This document shows, in pieces, positions 54,973 to 64,000 of a stretch of 64,000 nt of DNA. Made by a program: the position numbers and the translations under genes. Source of the DNA: Cordia subcordata (lineage: Eukaryota > Streptophyta > Magnoliopsida > Boraginales > Cordiaceae); assembly GCA_028554755.1 (NCBI GenBank), contig JAPTOF010000001.1, forward strand, positions 30,782,501-30,846,500. Direction: 5' to 3'. The notes under the pieces are model-generated. The model ran no database searches, was not told where the DNA came from, and worked only from the letters and a program-made list of their open reading frames with translations. Each line of letters opens with the position of its first letter. Position 1 is the first letter of the stretch.

Positions 54973-55745
54973 GTTTACTTACAAAAAACTAAAGCTGTTT
55001 TCTAGAAAAAATTTTAATAAGAAAACAGAAAATGGACTATCTTGTTCACTAAGCAAAATTTTCCAAATTGAAAATTGGAAATTAGTCTTCCAAATTTTCC
55101 AAATTAAAGAAGAGTTGTGAAAAACAACTTTAAGTTGCTTTCTAGAGTTTCCTTCAATAAAATGAAGTGTTTTCTAACAATTCTCTACTTAGAAAACACG
55201 CCCAAAAATGAGGAACACTAATTTCGTGATCCTTGGTTTGATTCTTTTTATTGTCTTACTTTTCTTACTCCTTTTTTTTTTTTTAACTTTATTTAACTTC
55301 ATCTAACCCTTATTTGACATATAATTAATTCTTTAATTTAATTTCATACAATCACTTTACACTTTATTTCTAACACTTATCCATCTCACATATAATGTAT
55401 ACACTATTAATATTTAATAATAACAAAACCAGAGTGATAACTGATTTAATAATGGCAGCACATGAATTATAAAATCCTTCACTTAATCTTTCTTGAAAAG
55501 ATATACTTTTTAATTTGGAAAATAATTCTAAACTTTCAGAATGCATTTTCTAATTTTTGTTTAAAGAAAAATTTTTGAAAATATTAACAATTAGACATGT
55601 TTTTTCTAGTTTTGTAGATGAGACAATTATTTTCTATTTTCCATTTGTGAACGCTTTTTTCTAGTTTATTATAGAAAATGAGAACTCCAATTTTCTCAGA
55701 AAACTGGAGTTAGAAAAAAGAAAACAGTTTTCTATAAGTAACCTA
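54973..55745. mobile_element. Foldback or MITE-like element with inverted ends
   Basis: The left end GTTTACTTACAAAAAACTAA and the inverse of the right end, GGTTACTTATAGAAAACTG, are similar, each followed by a TTTTCT-rich stretch. Interior AT-rich, no coding capacity. Lies in the presumed 5' intron of the MBD-like gene; target duplication not resolved. Confidence 0.45.
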
Positions 55746-57023
55746 GTTGTGGTCCTAAGATAATTGAAATGAAGACTACATTTTTGACAGATTTGAAATT
55801 CACCAAAACCTTTGGTAATCTTTTCTTGCCTATTTCTTTTGGCTTCTTAGTACTGTCCGAGTGGAGAATATGTCTCCATTGCAAAATCAACCCTAATGCC
55901 ATCCATGTTTATTGGGATCTTTTGTTGCTTTCTGAACTTCAGATTGCTAGGCAAGAAATAAGCCAACCTCTTTCATGCACCTCCTTGTGGTATGCATGTT
56001 AGTGCTATTTTCTTTTCTTTTTCTTTTTCTTTAGAGAAAATTATTTTACATGGCTTTCTTTAGGTTGGAGTTATCACAATAGGGTTGAAATGTAATATTC
56101 GTTAGATACGAGCCCTTGTTTATTATGTTTGTTGTAGGTGGGGCCCCCCCGAGGAGAGAGGGGGGGTGTGTGTGTATAAAATGTAATATATATTGGACAC
56201 CATCCAAAGTTTATTTTAAGTTAGGATCTCTCTCTCTCTCTCTAAAGTCCTCATAGGAAATTTTCCTTAGGTTATGATCCTAGTTCTTATTTGCTTTGAG
56301 CACATCTTTGTTTGCAATGCATCTTGTTTGACTATGTATTTGCTTCGAGTAGAATAAACAGATAAATTATTATGGTGAATGTCAACGTGTTTATCTTGAC
56401 CCGTCAAATATGCATCTTCTAGTGTCACTTTTAGTCACATTCTTTCTTCTGAACAGTTCCATTGTTTTCTATTTTAACTTCTTCAAGACCTTCAAAGAAA
56501 AGTGCTTATATATTTCTTGTATCTTCATTTCCAACATTGCGGAATAGGATAATGTTAATGTTCGTCTTCTCCTTTGCGAGTGCCAATATCTATCTTCTTT
56601 TCTTGCCCTTGGCATAGTGTGAAACTCATGTATATGTATCTTCTTGCCAAACGCCTGAGTTGTGCAATGTAATTTTCACAAAAAGTGGAAATATGTATAA
56701 CCATGGTGCCCTTTTCATGTTTGAACTTTATAACCTCACATCTCTATTTTGCTTTCCGAATTTTAGATACTCTAGATACCTCTATATGCTACTGGCCAGT
56801 TTGTTGTTGTTGTTCATAATTTTCAGCTTACTTTTTGAAAGAGATGCTTAATGAGTATTTTAATGGAGAAACATGAATATTTGAAATAAGATGTCAACAT
56901 TAGGATCTAATAATTTTTTCCAATTCTGTATTCTTGTTAGGCCTTTTATCTCTTACCTTCTTTCGTAATCATGCTTATTGTATTTAGTTTCTCCAGAAGA
57001 AAACAAAGCCGCATATCTTGTAA

Positions 57024-60000
57024 ATGGCAGATGAAGATGTGGCTTTACTTCGTCACAACTGGGAAAAGATTACTAAGGTTAAGAAGGGCTCCAAACTTGT
57101 GGTAATTGAAACTCTTCCTCTCTGTTAGTCTCATATTAGAAGCAAGATTTTTTGCAAAAGTTTATTATATCTGGCTGGCAAGTTTTTTTCTTTTTTCAAG
57201 AACTGATGTTTATTGTCGTTATTCTGAGGTAAAGCAAAACTTCATTGGTGATTAAACCCAGAATTCGCAACCCGTACACGGACACATTACTCATGTCTTT
57301 CTTGTCCATCATTCTCATTGCCTGCTATTTAGAAGGCCATTGGAGTTCTGTGTCCTACTGCTACGATGCTTACTTAATAAGACAGTGCATTGTCGTAAAT
57401 GAGCTGTATTCTTCATTTGCACGAGTTTTATGAGCAAGCTTGTAGTGCCTCTTCAAATATATATTGTGTCCTCTAATCATGGCCATGCTGGTGAAGCAAC
57501 ACTGTACTTCCTCTGTCTGATTCTGAAAAATTCCTAGAAACTTTTCTTCTTCCCCTGTGGCATTTGCAACATTCTACTTCCTCTTTCTGATTCTGATAAG
57601 TTCCTAGAATTTTTTCTTCCCCTGTGGCTTTTGTGAAGCATGTGGGAACTCTTCCCAAAGTGGTTACATGGCTTTGGTATAGCGTGATGGTGACTTTTGT
57701 CCATTTAAATGGTAATGGGGTTTCTGCTAAACCATGACCTATTGTAAATTTTTCTGGAAAGTTTCTATCTGAGCGATGCTAGAGATGCAATTGATATTGG
57801 CTCTCTGTGTTGTAAGCTATGGTTTAGATGCTAACTTTGAAGAAATTATGCATTGCATTAATTCAGTACCTTAACTGCAAAGCTCTAGTGAACTTACTTG
57901 CAGCGGGAAGTGTCTTCTTATCGGGACATCTATTTACACATTTTTCTTAAAAGATTTATAAGGGCCACACTGAGTAACTTATCATTATTTTATAGTATCA
58001 TAATATGGATTTGAAGTTTACTTCGAATAATGTGACATTCTAGTCTTCTAATTGAAATAGGTAACTGTAAGTAGTGAAACTAGATGATTTTCAAATTTCT
58101 CTGGTCGTCATAAGTTCAACTTATGACTCTGCCTAAGAAGAATTGCTATAACTATTTTGTGCTTAATGGTTTCATGCATCGTTAAATGGCACTGCTAATA
58201 TTGTTTTTCCTGCATCAGATCTGGTATCATAATAAGGCTTCATATATTATCTGGTAAGTTCCTCCAGTGATAGAATTTAGTTACTCTTTCTTTTGTTTGT
58301 TGCAGTGTTACAAGAATAAGAAAACAGGACAGGAGTTTTATTCAGAGGAAGACTTTGAACGGTATATGAATTATGTCTATGTGATACGCCCTCGTCTTAG
58401 AGGTAAGCTTATTCCTACATCCTGCACTGATTCTTTCCATTGTAAATTCTTTTCCCATTAGTTTGATTTGTTCCTGAGCCGTTGACTATTATAATACTAG
58501 AAGTTCCTAATGGAATTTTCATAATATAGTGTTCACAGCAGTAAGTTGCACTCTGGCCGTTATAATGACTCTGAACACTTTGTCATATAAAGTTTTTGCT
58601 TTTGCCAAAGCTACTTGGATATGCTTTTACTTTTGTATCTGAGACACATGCAGTTTCTTTGGTTGAAACTGATTCGCTTATTCTGGAAAACTATTATCAT
58701 GTATTTGATTCTCATCATGCTTTACCCTGAAAGAAACAACAATCTTACCATCCTCTGCTATTCAAATCTTGTTTCATCTGGGTGTATATAGGTGTCGTTT
58801 TCACAAGAAAGCTTCTAGTTGATATTTGTGGCACTAATATGGTATTTGTTGCCCGTATCAACAATGGTAAGTAGCACATTTTATGTTGTAAGCGGTTGGA
58901 GCAAAGTAATATCTCACTAAAGTTAATTCTTTTAGATATCATGTGATATATTTCATCAAAAATATTGTAAAGCAGATAAATTAATTTCAATAACAAATTC
59001 AAACAGTATTTAGACAAATGGAAGTTATTTCGCTTGAATGGTTGGGAAGATAGGAATTTGTTGTAAGACTTCATGGAATAAGCTTACCTCTAAGATGAGG
59101 ATGTATTATCTGCATGGATGACTTACTCATCTTGTCATTAGATTGGGTCAAAATTATTATACGTCTCTGGTTTCCCCCGACTTGCGGATGAAAGTTTTTG
59201 GATTCACTTGTTGATGCTTAGCAACTCTCCAATTGTGTTTTCGAGAGGCAGTCTTCTCACCATTTTCACTTTTCCCTTCCGATCTCTCCAGTCTTGTTCT
59301 ATGTCCTTGAGCAGCTTAAAACCTTCGAATGATACTCCAAACATCACTAAACTTCTACAATCTTTCATGGACCATAAGATATTGTTGAAAACTGACTTCG
59401 GCTACCTTATTCTGCTAAAAGGCAGTTATTTTGCATCAAAGTGGGGGTTGGGAAAGGAATGCCTTCACCGTCACTGTTTGACCACCCAATCACGAGTTAA
59501 TGAGTTACATGTGCTATTTTTTTTAAATTCTACACCAAAATGACCACTTTTTTAAAGTAATGAGCAAAGTAGCCATGTTACAAAATCGTGTCTTGAAGAC
59601 AGGATTTTGGAGATGCCACATCAGCCATGAGGAAAATGAGCACTTGCTGATGTGGCGTTGTCTAGGCACGATGAAATTGTGGGTTGAAATGACATTTTAG
59701 TCTTTGTGGGATCAACTCACGTTTTTATATTAAAAAAGGTGAATTGTGATGTGAAGGCAAAATTTCAAAAAAATAGAAAGAGTGAAATAATGAGTTGAAG
59801 ACATGATTTTAGAAAAATAAAAAAAAGAAAGATGAAATCCTGGGTTGAAGACACAATTCCATGTGGTACAAGCTTTTCACATTAGTGAGTGCCACATGTA
59901 CCTGATCCGCTTTGAAATCTGTCTTCAAAACATGATTTTAGAAAAGTTGACTCTTTTGCTCATTTCTTTCAATAGTTGTCGTATTGGTACATAGTTGATA

Positions 60001-61222
60001 AAAAGAAGTCATTTTGGTCATTATCTCCTCAATCACTATATTGTATTTATTCCATCTCTTATCTTGGGAGGAGAAAGCTATTGCAGATGTTACTGACCTT
60101 TTTCTGGCATCCCAGGGAGTGATTTTCTTATTAGAAACCCATATACGGTGCTATCACCTTCCAAACAGGGAAACTTGATCAACATCTGAGATCCTAGTCA
60201 AGCTTCTTCTAACTGTGATTAAAGAATTGATCACATAAAGGATAGATAGATAGATTAGTGGAGAGAACGTAAGAGAATCAAAGGGAACAGGTTTTCTTAT
60301 AGGTGTAATGAGAAATAGTTGTGAAAATTAGGTGCTTATATAGGCTTATGCACGCCTATATATTTGATCCTGGAAGATTGCCGAGGAAAAACAGGTGAGA
60401 ACTCTTGTTAGCTTTCAGCTTCTTTCTTTAGATTTCATGGCAAGCTTAGTTGTGAAATCATGTGTTGTAAACTAAACTAAAATATCATTTACCTGAATTG
60501 TGAATCGTCTTTCTAAAATATTTTAGAATTGTATCCTTGCAAGAACCTTAAAGGAAAACGGATTGAAAGGTCATCAATAACAGCATTATCACTAAAAGAG
60601 AAAATTATAAACAACCACCTCCTCATGTTGTCACGTTCATCTTCAGTAAGAATGTTGCCAGTTGCATGAGAGGAGGTACTTGGCATTTTCATGACTTTGT
60701 TTTTGCTGATGGCCTATTTTTGGTTTAATGAGAATCTTTCTTGTTTGGTCATTTTCTGTTCTGGTAGAGTTGAGGTCTATTATTTGTTCACAGATTCTTT
60801 TCTTTTTTTCCCCTAGAAACTCAGAAACAAGTTTGACCTGACCAAGATGTAGCATAGAAGTGAACAATAATATTTGTAATTTCCAAGACTTTTTATCTCT
60901 ATATGTAAAATGTTCACCTTTTGTAGTGAATCCTAAGCGTCTGTTCATATTGCTATAGCTCAATGGATTTGCCAAGGAAAATTGTTGCAGTACATATGAA
61001 GTATGCTTCATTCTTCTCACTAACCTTCTCCTGAACTTCTCCATATCCATAGCTGAAGCAAAGCAGAAGGAACATCAAACTGAGAATGCAGGATCTAAAT
61101 CCATATCCATAGCTGAAGCAAAACAGCCCCAGGAACGCGGGGGAGAAAAAGCTGGTGGATCCAAGTCTGTTTCTGTTGATGGAGCGAAACTGGGAAAACT
61201 GAAGAAAGGTGGGTCTGGCTAG
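57024..61222 (+). CDS. Small nuclear protein with MBD-like motif, three exons
   Basis: Exons 57024-57101, 58306-58402 and 61053-61222 give 345 bp (114 aa), with correct GT-AG sites and phases. Exon 1 encodes MADEDVALLRHNWEKITKVK, exon 2 KNKKTGQEFYSEEDFERYMN, exon 3 a Lys/Gly/Ser-rich tail with two copies of SI(S)IAEAKQ-like sequence, ending KLKKGGSG. The W-X(9)-GSK...YKNKKTG..FYSEEDFERYM pattern resembles the second half of the methyl-CpG-binding fold, where a short Tyr/Gly loop and a helix follow, so a chromatin role is possible; I am not sure of the family. The TAG at 61220-61222 ends the frame. The exon-3 region repeats CCATATCCATAGCTGAAGCAAA twice, so the acceptor could also be the second copy (61108). 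Confidence 0.6.
59512..60028. mobile_element. Short element with diverged inverted ends, in intron 2
   Basis: Left: CCAAAATGACCACTTTTT, AATGAGCAAAGTAGCC, AATCGTGTCTTGAAGACAGG. The inverse of the right end has the same order: CCAAAATGACTTCTTTTT, AATGAGCAAAAGAGTC, AATCATGTTTTGAAGACAG. About 515 bp with no coding capacity. Class and target duplication unresolved. Confidence 0.5.
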
Positions 61223-62012
61223 GAGCAGAACTTCGCAAATAAGGAATGGCTTCCTCAAACTATGTTCTTCCCCTGCCTTTGAGCAGTTAATAAGGGCTTT
61301 AAGGAACTAAACCTTTAACATTGCGTGAAAAACTGTTTTCCGTCATTGCTTTCTTGGTGAGGTGGATTACAGCTTTCTTGGCTGCCATAAAAGAAATCTT
61401 ACTGCATGTAAGAACACCCTTTTGCTCTCAAGAGTGCAGTTGACATTCTTGACTTTGATGTTGTTGATTGGCCTTATCTATTCTGTTTGCATGTCATGTA
61501 TTTGTTATGGGATTTAAGATCTTTTGCTATTTTAGCAGCTGACCGAGAGGTTGAGACATTCAGATTTGCAGTTAGCAATCCACCCTATGTTTCAGCAGAA
61601 CATGGTAGAATCACTAGATTGTATGAGATCCCTTCTCCCTAACCTTCTTGCAACACCACCTTATCCGCCACCAACACCGCCCTCTAAACACCACGGCTTC
61701 TTTCACCCTCCACCCCCAAAGACTTCTGAACCTGTCTCAAAGCCTCAACTTTGATCTCATGGGTAGAAGGATGAGTCTTCTATCTCTTGAAATAACTCTA
61801 GCTTGAATGCAAAGGGTGCTAGACCACTCTGGCAAAACTCCCATGGAAGATCTTTCTTTTATTCTTGAAAACGAGGTTGATGACTCCTCATCACATAATC
61901 ACTTGGAGCATGATGACGGGTTCTCAACCCCAGATTTCCACCACAGAGGCATTTGAAGCTTGTATTGCAGAGGATATATCATGCGTTAGTTCAAGGCCAA
62001 GTTCTAATAGTG
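61223..62012. other. 3' flank and spacer; Pro-rich ORF not recognised
   Basis: The first 200-300 bases are probably the 3' UTR of the MBD-like gene. A 67-codon ORF at 61551-61754 ends in a Pro-rich stretch (PPYPPPTPPSKHHGFFHPPP) and is followed by further coding-like pieces in broken frames to about 61,950. It may be a gene relic; I cannot name it. Confidence 0.35.
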
Positions 62013-62268
62013 TGTTTGGAATGGTCTTATTTTAAAATATTTATTTTATTGAAATTTGGAGATATTTTTTAAGATTTAAGATATCTTATTATATGTATAA
62101 TGTATTTTATAGTTGTAAAAAATAAAATAAGATGGATCACTTATTTCTTATAAGATGAAAAGTATGTTTTTAGTTTTCATATATGCATGTGATAAGATGT
62201 CTTAAATCTTATAAGATGTACATTCATTTTAGTAGGATAAGCATTTTAAAATAAGATTATAACAAACA
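62013..62268. mobile_element. MITE-like element, 256 bp
   Basis: Left end TGTTTGGAATGGTCTTATTT and the inverse of the right end TGTTTGTTATAATCTTATTT match well over about 27 bp (both then AAAAT). The interior has further inverted pieces (TTAAGATATCTTATTATATG and its counterpart). No coding capacity. Confidence 0.6.
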
Positions 62269-62743
62269 GATCATAAATCACTGTTCTTTTCTAAACAAGT
62301 AATATTGCAAGTAAAGATAGCAATGGAGTGGGGTAGGGATGGGGTTCACGTGCCCCCTACTTGCATTTGCTAAAAATTGACTTGCCCTTATTAGTAAACC
62401 ACTAGCGCTATCCCCACATGTTGGTTTAAAAAAATCCAGGCCCGCTTCTATGGGGCATTAGTGAACAAAGTCAATGTGGTGGGGGCACCGAAAATACAAA
62501 GTTAAAAAAAAAAGAATCCATACTTGTTAAACTCGACTTGTACCAAGTAAAACATTTACCTGTTAATAACAAAAAAAGAAAAATCCAATATAGATAAACT
62601 ACATAAACTTTTAACACCTAACTTTAACACATTAAATTCGAACTCCAACAAAAAAAAATTTCATTGTAAATTTACAATAATAGCACATTAGATCCAAACT
62701 CCATACTCCAAATCATGAAATCCACATCCACACTCCAGGTTTA
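62269..62743. other. Spacer, no gene seen
   Basis: AT-rich sequence with a locally GC-richer piece at 62,330-62,480. Confidence 0.5.
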
Positions 62744-63253
62744 GACTCTGTTTGTTTTGCGGAAAATAAATGGTTTTGGAAAATGTTTTTCATGAAAATT
62801 TTTTTCATCTATTGTTTGGTTGTTACAATAAAAATTAATTGAAAAATATTTTTTAATGACACCAAAATTATATTTTTGGGCTTAGGGTTTCGGGCCCTCG
62901 CCATTGGAACCCCCATCCCCCACCCCCGGCCTCGTCGCCTTTGGCCCTCGCCTCCTGCCCCCGGCGCCTCGGGCCCCCGTCCTGGCGCCCTATTCCCCGA
63001 CCCTGGGATCGGGGCCAGGGGCGGGGTTTGGGGCGCTGAAGCTGAGCCCAGGGGATAGAGGCCGGGCCGTGGGTAGGGTTTGGGGTGGGGAGGATGTGAT
63101 ATATGTGCCGGGGAAGGGGGGATAGTAGTAGCAGCAACATTGTTTTCCATTCACCAGGAAATTTCTATTGAGTTTTTCATTTTTGGCAACCAAACACCGG
63201 AGAATGTAAAAAACATTTTCCAGGAAAATGTTTTCTGCGAAACAAACGGAGTC
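62744..63253. mobile_element. MITE-like element with a GC-rich core and TTA target duplication
   Basis: Left end GACTCTGTTTGTTTTGCGGA and the inverse of the right end GACTCCGTTTGTTTCGCAGA match at 17 of 20 positions and continue GGAAAATG-like. TTA stands on both sides (62741-62743, 63254-63256), the duplication typical of PIF/Harbinger (Tourist) elements. The core at 62,880-63,120 is very GC-rich (CCCCCATCCCCCACCCCCGG) in an AT-rich genome. ORFs here on both strands are low-complexity and not supported. Confidence 0.65.
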
Positions 63254-64000
63254 TTAGACTAAAAATAATAAGACATGAATCCAACACAAATTCTTATAAG
63301 ATGGTTTTAAAGTTTATTGATCTTTTTATAGAAAAATTTATATGTTCTACTATTATATTTTCCGCACCCATGCATATAATACAACAAAGACATAGCTTGG
63401 AACATAAGAATGTTTGCTTAGACTTTAACTTGCTGCAACTAAGAATAGGAATATGGGATTTGAATAAAAGAAATTTGGAGGCTATCGTCTCAATTAGGAA
63501 ACTTGAAGCATTCTGTTTTGATCATGATACTGATGCTAGGGAAAGAAAAAGAAAAAAGAAATGATTGCTTGGTATGATGGGATGCAATGTGAAATATTGA
63601 TTTCTTGGATAATAACTCTCAATTTTCATATGAGCATGATAGAAAAAATGATTTCTTTGTCCGATACAATAATCAATACTCACATTATCACTCATGTCTT
63701 AAGAAAGATTATAATGTAATACTATTGACCTTAAACATAGACATAAACCAGGAAAACGTTATTTAAAAATATTCATACATTTCAGCTTTCAAACGAGAGT
63801 ATAATGTGGCACTTCAACATGTTCCTTAAAGTATGGATTAATTTTATGGAGTGGATTTATACTTTTGGTAAAAAAGTAAGAAATATGCTAGCTACAAGTT
63901 TGGGTCAAATAACCAAATAAATTGGAAAGGAAAGAAAGAAAAATCTTTAAAACATAACTACACAATACATCACCTTCCTCTAGAAACTCTTGTTTGGAGA
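63254..64000. other. Spacer at the right edge; ORF not recognised
   Basis: An 87-codon ORF (63301-63564) ends in RERKRKKK; a shifted frame continues ISWYDGMQCEILIS-like. It resembles a decayed transposon gag only vaguely. Otherwise nothing is seen. Confidence 0.3.

Noticed and set aside
62808..63150. Proline/glycine-rich protein ORFs on both strands.
   Set aside because: Overlapping low-complexity frames in a GC-rich MITE core, with no start context, family or conservation evidence.
1..64000. CRISPR arrays, bacterial operons, rRNA genes.
   Set aside because: No regularly spaced identical repeats with unique spacers, no rRNA sequence, and the content is plainly plant nuclear.

Overview
The window is nuclear DNA of a flowering plant, most likely a eudicot. 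It holds a host ferrochelatase gene with ordinary plant introns, scrambled and decayed chloroplast DNA, and many plant transposon types (Ty3, Ty1/copia, Mutator-like, FAR1-like, PIF/Harbinger, Helitron ends, MITE-like elements), plus an integrated pararetrovirus copy. The sequence is AT-rich with many microsatellites. I could not name the species. Gene calls come from reading protein and DNA motifs by eye; no database search was possible.

Layout. (1) 1-5.72 kb: a mosaic nuclear plastid insertion in which psbH, rpoB, rpoC2, trnT-UGU, rps11, rpl36, ycf2, the trnL-UAA intron and ycf1 pieces lie side by side in an order no plastid genome has, with stops and frameshifts. (2) 6.38-14.45 kb: a decayed Ulp1-like (C48) protease gene of transposon type, split by a 6.3-kb LTR retrotransposon with 1.5-kb LTRs, a tRNA-Asp primer site and only a gag-like ORF. 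(3) 15.16-16.24 kb: a FAR1-like transposase pseudogene on the minus strand. (4) 17.66-23.0 kb: an apparently intact nine-exon ferrochelatase gene (FC1 type, 494 aa), minus strand, the clearest working host gene. (5) 24.7-28.1 kb: a solo LTR with a perfect 5-bp target duplication, then an internally deleted copia element. (6) 31.1-38.1 kb: PIF/Harbinger remnants (Myb/SANT-like ORF and transposase ORF) and two Helitron-like 3' ends. (7) 38.79-50.82 kb: a complete 12-kb Mutator-like element with 130-bp terminal inverted repeats and a 10-bp target duplication; it carries a MURA transposase gene and a convergent plant-mobile-domain gene, and in its AAT-repeat-rich part lies a 4.3-kb endogenous caulimovirid copy. 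(8) 51-64 kb: a small three-exon gene with an MBD-like motif (114 aa), several short inverted-repeat elements and spacer.

Only ferrochelatase (haem synthesis in plastids and possibly mitochondria) and the small MBD-like gene look functional. The rest is a nested record of insertions. The premature stops that can be judged against conserved family residues mostly look like C-to-T changes, as expected from decay of methylated DNA.
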